Shown: piece after piece, positions 38,299-44,829 of the stretch
How the letters are laid out: every line of letters begins with the position of its first letter
Numbering within the stretch: position 1 is the stretch's first letter
Assembly: GCA_016198275.1 (NCBI GenBank)
Contig: JACQIX010000023.1
Coordinates: forward strand, 1-44,829
Source: Candidatus Daviesbacteria bacterium
GTDB taxonomy: Bacteria > Patescibacteriota > Microgenomatia > Daviesbacterales > UBA10151
DNA length: 44,829 nt
Reading direction: 5' to 3'
Made by a program: the position numbers and the translations under genes
Notes under the pieces: model-generated
Databases searched by the model: none
The model's input: the letters and a program-made list of their open reading frames with translations, nothing else
Told to the model about the DNA's origin: nothing

Positions 38299-39546
38299 AT
38301 GAAAAATAAGAAAAATAAAATCTCTCCTTTTTTGGCCCTAAAAGTAGCTAATTTTAGAAACTACCTGTTTGGTGCTTTTTTGTCTGAGGTTGGTAGTCAG
38401 ATGCAAGTGGTGGCTGTTGCTTGGCAAGTTTACGAGATGACGCGAAATCCGGCTTCTTTGGGACTAATAGGGCTTGCTAATTTTTTACCGATCATTTTAT
38501 TTTCTTTAATTGGAGGATTAGTGGCTGATAAAGTTGACCGGAGGAAACTGCTGATTACCAGTCAGCTTTGCCAGTTGACTTTGGCATTAATTCTTTTTAC
38601 AGCGACTATAACCCATCTGATAAATCCTTGGATGATTTATTTGATTTTGGTTTTTGTGGCCACTGCTCAGTCTTTTTCCATCCCTGCAAGACAAAGTGTG
38701 ATGCCTTACCTGGTTCCCAGGTCTTTATTTATGAATGCAGTTTCTTTAAATGTCTTACAATTTCAGGGGGCTACCATGATTGGCCCTGCCATAGCCGGAT
38801 TCTTAATTGGAGGTGTGGGAGTATCTGCCGTGTATTTGTTTAATGCCATCTCTTTCCTATTTTTTATCGGGGCGCTGCTATCTTTAAACGTATCTTTGCA
38901 AAAACACGATGCCGATGAAGTAGAATTCAATTTGGCCTCAATAATGGAAGGCGTCAGGTATGTTTTAAAAACCCCCATTCTTTATGCCACCATGATTTTG
39001 GATTTTTCTGCCACTTTTTTTGGCACTGCTACAATATTGATGCCCTTATTTGCCCAGGATGTTTTGCATGTTGGCCCAAAAGGTTTAGGGTTACTATATT
39101 CCGCTCCGGCCATTGGCGGAGTATTGGCAGGGGTTTTATTGGCTGCCTTACATAAAAAAATTGAGCATCAAGGCAGGACCATTATTTATGCTCTGACTGT
39201 TTATGGGATAGCCACAATCGGATTTGGTTTATCCAAAAACTTTCTCCTTTCCATATGCTTTTTAGTTTTAGTCGGGGCAGGAGATATGGTTTCCACAATT
39301 ATCAGAAATACCATCAGGCAGATCATCACCCCCGATAATCTTAGAGGCAGGATGTCATCGGTAATGAGGATATTCTTCCAGGGAGGGCCGCAGTTAGGGG
39401 ATATGGAAGCAGGATTTTTAGCCAAATTAATTGGCGGGCCAGCATCGGTGGTAATAGGAGGAGCTGGGGTTTTGCTGGTTTTGGCCTTACTAACTTTTAG
39501 AAATAAAACCTTAAGGCAGTATCATGGGAAAGATTTGGTTGTTTAA
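38299..39546 (+). CDS. Major facilitator superfamily transporter (MFS_3/DHA3-like)
   Basis: 415 residues, 12 membrane helices. The helix 2-3 loop has GGLVADKVDRRKLL, the MFS motif A. The start (FLALKVANFRNYLFGAFLSE) and AVSLNVLQFQGATMIGPAIAGFLI match the EntS-like MFS_3 group of drug or siderophore exporters. The substrate is unknown. Divergent from nadK, with hrcA 64 nt downstream behind its own promoter. Confidence 0.9.
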   Translation: MKNKKNKISPFLALKVANFRNYLFGAFLSEVGSQMQVVAVAWQVYEMTRNPASLGLIGLANFLPIILFSLIGGLVADKVDRRKLLITSQLCQLTLALILFTATITHLINPWMIYLILVFVATAQSFSIPARQSVMPYLVPRSLFMNAVSLNVLQFQGATMIGPAIAGFLIGGVGVSAVYLFNAISFLFFIGALLSLNVSLQKHDADEVEFNLASIMEGVRYVLKTPILYATMILDFSATFFGTATILMPLFAQDVLHVGPKGLGLLYSAPAIGGVLAGVLLAALHKKIEHQGRTIIYALTVYGIATIGFGLSKNFLLSICFLVLVGAGDMVSTIIRNTIRQIITPDNLRGRMSSVMRIFFQGGPQLGDMEAGFLAKLIGGPASVVIGGAGVLLVLALLTFRNKTLRQYHGKDLVV

Positions 39547-39562
39547 AGAAATTTAAAAGGGC

Positions 39563-39591
39563 TTGACAAAAGTTAGCACTCATTGTAAGCT
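39563..39591 (+). promoter_or_regulatory. hrcA-grpE-dnaK operon promoter
   Basis: A perfect TTGACA (39563-39568), 17-nt spacer, and a weak -10 TAAGCT (39586-39591). The CIRCE-like box covers the spacer and -10, so HrcA binding would block polymerase. Confidence 0.6.
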
Positions 39592-39599
39592 ACTGCTAG
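39573..39599. promoter_or_regulatory. Degenerate CIRCE operator upstream of hrcA
   Basis: TTAGCACTC, 9-nt spacer, TACTGCTAG. The left half is exact; the right half matches the consensus GAGTGCTAA at 6 of 9 positions. Spacing is exactly that of CIRCE, the site of the HrcA heat-shock repressor encoded just downstream. Confidence 0.75.
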
Positions 39600-39610
39600 T
39601 CTAAAAAAAC

Positions 39611-40339
39611 ATGACAGAATTGACTGATCGACAACAGGCACTTTTAAAAGCAATTGTGGAAGAATATATTGAGTTAGCTGAACCTATTGGTTCTGAGGTG
39701 ATTGAAAAGAAATATAATTTGGGGGTCTCCCCTGCCACTATCAGAATTGAGATGGTCAGGCTGACTGATTTGGGGTATTTAAGGCAGCCTCATACCTCTG
39801 CAGGTAGAACTCCTACTTCTATGGGGCTAAGGTTTTACATTTCTCAGCTGATGAAGGAAAAGCAACTGCCAGTAACAGCAGAGGTTTCTATTAAGGAAAA
39901 GCTGATGGCCAACAGGTTTAAAACCGGGCGTTTGATTAAAGAGGCTGTTTCTGCCTTGGCAAAGCGCTTAGATATGTTAGGACTGGCAATTGATGATGAA
40001 GGTCAATTGTATTATGCAGGGGCTGCCAATATTTTGGATTGGCCTGAGTTTTACGATATTGATGTGACTCGGTTTGTTTTATCGCTTTTTGATGAAAACC
40101 CCAGGTTGAAGGAGATTATTGGTAAAGCTGTAGGATCAGATCCAATACATATTTTGTTTGGTGAAGAGATGGATTTTGAGTATTTACATTCAACAGGCTT
40201 TGTTTTTACCAAGTATGATGTGACTCTGGATAAAACCGGAGTAATCGGAGTAATCGGCCCTGCCAGGATGAATTTTGCTCTGGTTTTGCCTTATGTCAAG
40301 TATGTCAGAAATTTGCTTAATGAAGCAATAAGAATGTAG
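39611..40339 (+). CDS. hrcA: Heat-inducible transcription repressor HrcA, short form
   Basis: 242 residues; usual HrcA is about 340. The N-terminal winged helix is complete: LTDRQQALLKAIVEEYIELA, EPIGSEVIEKKYNLGVSPAT then IRIEM, LGYLRQPHTSAGRTPTSMG. The regulatory domain is shortened but keeps the closing GVIGPARMNFA, VLPYVKYVRNLL pattern. HrcA represses chaperone operons by binding CIRCE, and its own gene carries one. First gene of hrcA-grpE-dnaK. Confidence 0.93.
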   Translation: MTELTDRQQALLKAIVEEYIELAEPIGSEVIEKKYNLGVSPATIRIEMVRLTDLGYLRQPHTSAGRTPTSMGLRFYISQLMKEKQLPVTAEVSIKEKLMANRFKTGRLIKEAVSALAKRLDMLGLAIDDEGQLYYAGAANILDWPEFYDIDVTRFVLSLFDENPRLKEIIGKAVGSDPIHILFGEEMDFEYLHSTGFVFTKYDVTLDKTGVIGVIGPARMNFALVLPYVKYVRNLLNEAIRM

Positions 40340-40350
40340 TAGCAAGTATT

Positions 40351-40842
40351 ATGGGAAAAAAACAGGAAAAAACAAAAATAGAAGAATTAGAAAGTAAAGT
40401 TAATGATTTGGAGAATCAGCTAAAAAGAGCAGTGGCTGATTATCGGAATTTGGAATCTAGGATTAGTCAGGGTAGGTCTGAGTGGACTAAGTATGTAGGA
40501 GCAGAGATAATCAGAAAAATATTGCCGGCTTTGGACCATTTAGAAACAGTCATAGAATCAGGTCGGCAGGTCTTAAGCGAGCAAAGCGAGTCAAAGGATT
40601 GGTTTAGAGGAGTAGAGTTGGCTGTAAAGGAATTAAATCAGGTTTTAGCGCAGGAAGGTTTGGATCAGATTGCAGCAGACGGACAATTTGATCCAAACCT
40701 TCACGAGGCAGTTGACACAGGGGAGGGGGAAGATAATAAAATATTAAAAGTAGTCAGACGCGGGTATACCTTAGAAGGGAAGGTACTAAGACCAGCCCAG
40801 GTGGTGGTGGGACGATCAAACGAGAAAGGAGAAATTAGCTAA
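40351..40842 (+). CDS. grpE: Nucleotide exchange factor GrpE
   Basis: 163 residues. An N-terminal long helix (about 8-60, [20 protein letters not shown]), then the beta-domain with [45 protein letters not shown] and [20 protein letters not shown]. It releases ADP from DnaK. A diverged palindromic repeat (40570-40597) encodes [10 protein letters not shown] between helices, where homologues have a short acidic loop. Spacing 11 nt after hrcA and 7 nt before dnaK. Confidence 0.93.
   Translation: MGKKQEKTKIEELESKVNDLENQLKRAVADYRNLESRISQGRSEWTKYVGAEIIRKILPALDHLETVIESGRQVLSEQSESKDWFRGVELAVKELNQVLAQEGLDQIAADGQFDPNLHEAVDTGEGEDNKILKVVRRGYTLEGKVLRPAQVVVGRSNEKGEIS
40570..40597. repeat. Diverged palindromic element inside grpE
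   Basis: GTCTTAAGCGAGCAAAGCGA then GTCAAAGG; compared with the reverse complement of the M24 peptidase copy, four transitions in 28 nt. Encodes VLSEQSESK in frame. Confidence 0.65.
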
Positions 40843-40849
40843 AAAGTAT

Positions 40850-42781
40850 ATGTCAAAAATCGTTGGAATAGATCTTGGAACAACAAATTCATGTGTGGCT
40901 GTAATGGAGGGTGGAAAACCTAAAGTTATCCATTCTGCTGAAGGGGAAAATATTATCCCTTCTGTGGTTAATCCCATTAAAAATATTGTGGGCAGGGTGG
41001 CCAAACGTCAGGCTGTAGTTAATCCTAAAGAAACTATTTTTTCCATTAAAAGGCTGATGGGAAGAAAGTTTGATGATCCTGAGGTAAAAAGAGACAAAGA
41101 ATGGTTGCCTTATACCATCAAATCCGGTAAAAACAACATGGCTGTGGTGGAAGTAGAAGGTCATGAATATACCCCCCAAGAAATTTCTGCCATGATTTTG
41201 CAAAAAATCAAAGCTGATGCTGAAAGTTATTTAGGCGAAAAAGTAACAGATGCTGTTATTACAGTGCCTGCTTACTTTGATGATGCCCAAAGACAAGCTA
41301 CCAAACAAGCCGGGGAAATAGCCGGGTTAAATGTGCAAAGAATTATCAATGAACCAACAGCCGCTGCTTTGGCTTATGGACTGGATAAATCTCATGCTCA
41401 CACCATTGCTGTGTATGATTTAGGTGGTGGAACTTTTGATGTCTCTATTTTAGAGCTGGGTGAGGGAGTGTTTGAAGTCAAAGCCACCAACGGCGATACT
41501 CACTTGGGCGGAGATGATTTTGATAAGATAATTATTGACTTCTTAGCAGAAGAGTTTAAAAAGCAGGAAGGCATTGATCTAAAAGGTGATAGACAAGCAC
41601 TGCAAAGACTGCGGGATGCAGCTGAGAAAGCTAAAATTGAACTTTCCTCCACCCAAGAAGCAACAATTTCCATTCCATTTGTAACAGCGGATTCATCAGG
41701 ACCCAAACATTTGGAGATCAAGTTATCCAGAGCCAAACTGGAAGGTATGGTAAAGCCCTTAATAGATAAATCTTTTGAAGCTGTTAAAGCTTGTTTGAAG
41801 GATGCCAAAATTGAGGCAAAAGGGGTTTCAGAAGTAGTTTTAGTTGGGGGGATGACCCGCATGCCGGCAGTCCAAAAGGCAGTCCATGATTTCTTTGGTA
41901 AAGAACCGCATAAAGGCATTAACCCGGATGAGGTGGTGGCGGTGGGGGCAGCCATACAAGGAGGAGTGCTAGGCGGGGAAGTTAAAGATGTACTGTTGCT
42001 TGATGTTACTCCATTAACTTTGGGTATTGAAACTCTAGGTGGAGTGAGAACACCTCTTATTAACAGAAATACCACTATCCCGTCTTCTAAATCGGAAATT
42101 TTCTCTACCGCTGCTGATAATCAAACCTCTGTGGAGATTAATGTGCTGCAGGGGGAAAGGGAAATGGCAGCAGACAACAAGTCTTTAGGTCGTTTCATTC
42201 TGGATGGTATACCGCCTGCTCCTCGTGGAGTTCCACAAGTGGAGGTGACCTTTGATATTGATGCTAACGGAATTTTAAATGTGTCTGCTAAAGATAAAGC
42301 TACCGGAAAAGAACAAAAAATTACCATTACCGGTTCTACAGGACTTGATAAGGCTGAAGTGGAAAAGATGACTAAAGAGGCAGAAGCCCATGCCGAGGAA
42401 GATAAAAAAAGAAAAGAAGAAATAGAGGTAAGAAATCAAGCAGATACTTTAGTTTATACAACAGAAAAGAGTTTAAAAGAGGCCGGGGATAAAATTTCTG
42501 CAGATATTAGAACCGATGTTGAGCAAAAATTAAGTGACCTTAAAGGAGTTATACAAACGGCAACCGTAGATGATCTTAAACCTAAAATGGAGGCTTTATC
42601 AGAATCATTGCAAAAAATAGGAGCAAGTTTGTACAAAGAGCCGGCAGCTGCTAAAGGAGAAGAAGAGGTAGGACCTGAAGGTAAACCAGGAGGTCAAACT
42701 GAGTCCGCCGGAGGCGGACCTAAAACTGAGGAAGCAGTAGAAGGTGAAGTGGTGGAGGAAGAGAAGAAAAAAGAAGAATAA
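40850..42781 (+). CDS. dnaK: Chaperone DnaK (Hsp70)
   Basis: 643 residues. ATPase domain with [19 protein letters not shown] (about 3-21), phosphate-2 [18 protein letters not shown], and [14 protein letters not shown]; linker [19 protein letters not shown]; substrate-binding domain; helical lid; and a disordered Glu/Gly/Lys tail (about 600-643). The tail includes a palindrome-encoded stretch (ESAGGGP). Folds proteins with DnaJ and GrpE. Expressed from the CIRCE-controlled operon. Confidence 0.97.
   Translation: MSKIVGIDLGTTNSCVAVMEGGKPKVIHSAEGENIIPSVVNPIKNIVGRVAKRQAVVNPKETIFSIKRLMGRKFDDPEVKRDKEWLPYTIKSGKNNMAVVEVEGHEYTPQEISAMILQKIKADAESYLGEKVTDAVITVPAYFDDAQRQATKQAGEIAGLNVQRIINEPTAAALAYGLDKSHAHTIAVYDLGGGTFDVSILELGEGVFEVKATNGDTHLGGDDFDKIIIDFLAEEFKKQEGIDLKGDRQALQRLRDAAEKAKIELSSTQEATISIPFVTADSSGPKHLEIKLSRAKLEGMVKPLIDKSFEAVKACLKDAKIEAKGVSEVVLVGGMTRMPAVQKAVHDFFGKEPHKGINPDEVVAVGAAIQGGVLGGEVKDVLLLDVTPLTLGIETLGGVRTPLINRNTTIPSSKSEIFSTAADNQTSVEINVLQGEREMAADNKSLGRFILDGIPPAPRGVPQVEVTFDIDANGILNVSAKDKATGKEQKITITGSTGLDKAEVEKMTKEAEAHAEEDKKRKEEIEVRNQADTLVYTTEKSLKEAGDKISADIRTDVEQKLSDLKGVIQTATVDDLKPKMEALSESLQKIGASLYKEPAAAKGEEEVGPEGKPGGQTESAGGGPKTEEAVEGEVVEEEKKKEE
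42703..42719. repeat. GC-rich hairpin inside the 3' end of dnaK
   Basis: GTCCGCC-GGA-GGCGGAC, a perfect 7-bp stem, in frame in the disordered tail of DnaK. It resembles the dispersed TCCGCCxxxGGCGGA repeat class. Not followed by a T-run. Confidence 0.65.
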
Positions 42782-42862
42782 CCTCTTCTAGTTACTCCAA
42801 ATATTTACTAATTTTTGTTTAAATCCATTTTCATTCCGCTTGGTCGTGATCGTGATATAAAA

Positions 42863-42889
42863 CTAGCACTTTTGATCTGAGATTGCTAT
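42863..42889. promoter_or_regulatory. Degenerate CIRCE operator upstream of dnaJ
   Basis: CTAGCACTT, 9-nt spacer, GATTGCTAT; each half matches the CIRCE consensus at 7 of 9 positions with exact spacing. It overlaps the -10 box of dnaJ by 3 nt. Confidence 0.7.
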
Positions 42890-42892
42890 AAT
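42884..42892 (+). promoter_or_regulatory. Extended -10 promoter of dnaJ
   Basis: TGcTATAAT ends 7 nt before the ATG at 42900: leaderless type, overlapping the CIRCE-like box. Confidence 0.7.
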
Positions 42893-42899
42893 TGTGTAC

Positions 42900-43841
42900 A
42901 TGGCGAAACGTGATTATTATGAAATATTAGGTGTATCTAAATCCGCTTCAGCAGATGAAATCAAATCTGCTTATAGACAACTGGCCAGAAAGCATCATCC
43001 TGATGTGGATAAATCCCCTGGAGCTTCGGAGAAATTTAAAGAGATTGGTGAAGCTTATCAGGTTTTATCAGACCAACAAAAAAAGGGGGCTTATGACCAA
43101 TTTGGCCATGCTGCATTTGATCGATCAGCTGGGTTTGGTGGGCCTTTTGGCGGAGCTCAGGGCCAGCCAGGAGACCAAGGTGGTTGGCAAACTTATTCCT
43201 GGTCATCATCCGGCGGCAATCCCTTCGGCTCCGCTTCTGACGGGTCTAATATCCAGTTTGATTTTGGCGGGTTTGAAGATCCATTTGAATTATTTGAACA
43301 AATTTTTGGCGGAGCAGGCTTTGGAGGTTTTAGCAAAAGAAGACCTACCTATCAGCTAAATTTAACCTTTGATGAAGCAATCAAAGGGATAACTAAAGAA
43401 GTGGAAGTAGAAGAAAGAAATCCTCAGGGAAGGCTTACTCGAAAAAGGATGAAAATTAAAATACCGCCTGGGGTGGATAATGGGACTAAAATGAGATTTG
43501 GAGAAATGGATATTGTTTTTAGGGTGGAAAGAAGTGCGCAGTTTATACGGGAAGGCACAGATATATTTTCTGAAATTACCATCAATATCCCACAACTGGT
43601 TTTAGGAGATGTGTTTGAGGTCCGAACTGTCCAAGGTAAGGTAAAGGTGAAAGTTCCTCCGGGAACCCAGCCTGGTTCTTTAGTTAAACTAAGAGGTAAA
43701 GGTGCTCCCAAGTTAGATGGAGGTCATGGAGACCACTTTGTCAGAGTCAATTTAGAGGTTCCCAAACACCCCTCTAGGCAGGAAAAACAGTTATATGAAG
43801 AATTATATAACTTAAGCAGCAAGAAAAAAGGTTGGTTTTAG
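42900..43841 (+). CDS. dnaJ: DnaJ-type co-chaperone without zinc finger (Hsp40 type II)
   Basis: 313 residues from the ATG at 42900 ([11 protein letters not shown]); an in-frame GTG two codons earlier is inside the promoter spacing. J domain (about 1-68) with the HPD motif in RKHHPDVDK (about 33-41), then a Gly/Phe-rich linker (about 75-145) and the C-terminal peptide-binding domains. The four CxxCxGxG zinc repeats of classic DnaJ are absent, so it is CbpA-like. It is transcribed apart from dnaK. The TAG stop overlaps the stop of the convergent gene. Confidence 0.92.
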   Translation: MAKRDYYEILGVSKSASADEIKSAYRQLARKHHPDVDKSPGASEKFKEIGEAYQVLSDQQKKGAYDQFGHAAFDRSAGFGGPFGGAQGQPGDQGGWQTYSWSSSGGNPFGSASDGSNIQFDFGGFEDPFELFEQIFGGAGFGGFSKRRPTYQLNLTFDEAIKGITKEVEVEERNPQGRLTRKRMKIKIPPGVDNGTKMRFGEMDIVFRVERSAQFIREGTDIFSEITINIPQLVLGDVFEVRTVQGKVKVKVPPGTQPGSLVKLRGKGAPKLDGGHGDHFVRVNLEVPKHPSRQEKQLYEELYNLSSKKKGWF

Positions 43842-44656
43842 GAAGTTTTTTTGGGCAGGATCAGATTTACAAACACCACTGCCAAAGTAAGTATAGAGAC
43901 CATAAAGGGAAAACCTGCAAAGTGCGTCCAGGGTTGAATCAAACCCGCCACCAGTTCCACAATTAAGCCCAATGTGATAGCATGCAGACCTAATTTATAT
44001 GATTGTCCGTATACCAGATTATATTTAAGTATTTTTCCCAACAACCAAATTAGAGAAGAGATTAAAAGTAAATACAGCAGCCTAAAATCGTAAGAGAGAA
44101 AAATCCCCACAAATGCCAAAAATATCAGAATTGGTCCTGCAAACTTAAGATAAGGAGAAAACATTTGATAATATGAATTGATTAGTTCCTTATTAAGCTT
44201 AAAATCCTTAATTTTATTTAAGTTATAGGTATTAGTTTCTATATCATTTTTCTTGTAAACTATAGCATCTTTGGTAACCCAGGTAGAAACTTGATAACTT
44301 TCAAATTGAGCAGCAGAAAAAGGAGTTTTAGTGTCTAAAACCATCAAATCTTTACTTTTGTTTCCTTCGCAAGAGGAAATAAAATAAGGCTCGCTAACAT
44401 TGGTAGATACCTGCCCGTTGCTAATTTTAATTTCCAGATTCTTAGGATAACAATTAATCATAGTTTGGGCAAAACTTTGTATAGCCAGGGGTGCCTCAAT
44501 AAAGACAGGTTTGATTAAAGTAAGTAGATTAATGACTGTTAAAAATAGAATTAATAGCAGAAAGTAACCAAGACTGCTTTTAAATGATTTGGTTAAAATA
44601 GCAGAATAAAATTGGGGGGAATAAATGCTGTCTTGAACAGTTTTGAAAAATTTCAT
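43838..44656 (-). CDS. DUF1189 family membrane protein
   Basis: 272 residues. The start [20 protein letters not shown] and the following helix (about 29-50) are typical of DUF1189. An extracytoplasmic middle domain (about 51-165) is followed by four helices (about 170-268). Function unknown. Its stop overlaps that of dnaJ. An IS begins 38 bp upstream of the start. Confidence 0.8.
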   Translation of the reverse strand: MKFFKTVQDSIYSPQFYSAILTKSFKSSLGYFLLLILFLTVINLLTLIKPVFIEAPLAIQSFAQTMINCYPKNLEIKISNGQVSTNVSEPYFISSCEGNKSKDLMVLDTKTPFSAAQFESYQVSTWVTKDAIVYKKNDIETNTYNLNKIKDFKLNKELINSYYQMFSPYLKFAGPILIFLAFVGIFLSYDFRLLYLLLISSLIWLLGKILKYNLVYGQSYKLGLHAITLGLIVELVAGLIQPWTHFAGFPFMVSILTLAVVFVNLILPKKTS

Positions 44657-44693
44657 ATGTTGTTTAGTTTAGCATACTACTGCTGCCCCGGTA

Positions 44694-44829
44694 TGTTCCC
44701 GTAAATATCCGACACTAACTCCTTTCTAAAGGTGGCTTCATACCTAAGCCAATGTGTGGTCTATGGTAATGATATCTATTTAGGAATTCATCTACAATTA
44801 AGGTGAGCTGGGGTATCTGGTTAGGTTTA
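44694..44829 (-). mobile_element. Insertion sequence end, partial, runs off right edge
   Basis: A TG-ended terminal sequence starting TGTTCCCGTAAATATCCGAC (44694 onward) lies just outside a transposase 3' end, as expected for the inverted repeat of an IS3/IS481-like element. The exact boundary is inferred, because the other end is outside the window. Confidence 0.7.
44715..44829 (-). CDS. Transposase, integrase-core type, C-terminal 37 residues
   Basis: The minus strand encodes LTLIVDEFLNRYHYHRPHIG then LGMKPPLERS and a TAG stop. The FLN.Y...RPH..LG..PP pattern is the end of the rve (DDE) integrase core of IS3/IS481-type transposases. The N-terminal part is beyond the window edge. Confidence 0.85.
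   Translation of the reverse strand, partial: KPNQIPQLTLIVDEFLNRYHYHRPHIGLGMKPPLERS

Noticed and set aside
41500-42075. A 191-residue open frame opposite dnaK.
   Set aside because: It lies wholly antisense to a certain gene, has low-complexity Ser/Pro-rich composition, and has no ribosome site or family pattern. Other antisense frames over dnaK, lepA and sbcC were dropped for the same reason.
1-44829. The left-edge ORF and right-edge transposase tail would join in frame if the window were circular.
   Set aside because: The phase match has a one-in-three chance, and the joined 77-residue product would lack the catalytic core. Nothing else suggests a circular element; the content is chromosomal.
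1-44829. CRISPR arrays, tRNA or rRNA genes, prophage modules.
   Set aside because: No regularly spaced repeats with unique spacers, no cloverleaf-like sequence ending in a TTCRA arm, and no phage structural genes were seen in the gaps by eye.
1-44829. Alternative genetic code (UGA as Gly), as in some CPR lineages.
   Set aside because: UGA ends several genes at tight ATGA overlaps (pilN, pilO, the 58-residue gene, array member 4), and no conserved protein is interrupted by UGA.

Overview
This 44.8 kb window is AT-rich, densely packed bacterial chromosome. The gene set and protein styles point to a Candidatus Patescibacteria (CPR) genome, probably of the Microgenomates (OP11) group. Supporting signs are short core enzymes, many single-pass anchored surface proteins with a K-G-F prepilin-like leader, a dockerin protein following pilN/pilO, FemAB and LytR-CpsA-Psr envelope enzymes, and standard stop usage (UGA is a stop). 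The group assignment is inference from style, not from a marker search.

Layout. 1-187: an unidentified ORF start running off the left edge, possibly IS-related. 188-2345: two anchored surface proteins (Cys-rich; PEGA/SH3b). 2342-6392 (minus): envelope polysaccharide operon: processive GT2, small membrane protein, WecA/MraY-type sugar-phosphate transferase, UbiA-type prenyltransferase. 6435-9078 (minus): tatD, metG and a small membrane protein. 9102-12946 (minus): sbcD, NUDIX, sbcC. 13043-15099: small orphan protein, M24 peptidase, LUD protein. 15096-17598 (minus): methyltransferase, a nested-hairpin intergenic element, FemAB, SurA_N-like protein. 17673-22380: five tandem paralogous anchored proteins with a DUF4258/DUF2283 pair between them and two decayed copies of the 3' end of the neighbouring 3D-domain gene. 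22440-25047 (minus): 3D-domain protein and uvrD. 25233-28360: thioredoxin, ATL protein, tpiA, LCP, holA. 28423-29105: Phd-type antitoxin pseudogene and PIN toxin. 29144-31441 (minus): pilN, pilO, a 58-residue protein and a dockerin protein, all coupled by ATGA overlaps. 31547-35391: rpsT (minus), murJ, lepA. 35503-37506: unknown protein, DUF378 protein, S66 peptidase. 37532-39546: NAD kinase (minus) and MFS transporter. 39611-43841: hrcA-grpE-dnaK and dnaJ, each behind a degenerate CIRCE box. 43838-44656: DUF1189 protein. 44694-44829: the end of an insertion sequence.

Three patterns cut across the genes. First, about fifteen genes have a -10 box (often an extended TGnTAnnnT) only 6-10 nt before the start codon, so transcription should begin at or next to the start codon (leaderless mRNAs); this also corrects several start codons. 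Second, short palindromic or simple repeats sit in frame inside conserved genes (lepA, a methyltransferase, M24 peptidase, grpE, nadK, sbcD, tatD, uvrD, femAB, dnaK), adding peptides such as FHPKGGS. Third, the surface-protein array at 17.7-22.4 kb looks like a site of repeated duplication. No tRNA, rRNA, CRISPR array or prophage was recognised.
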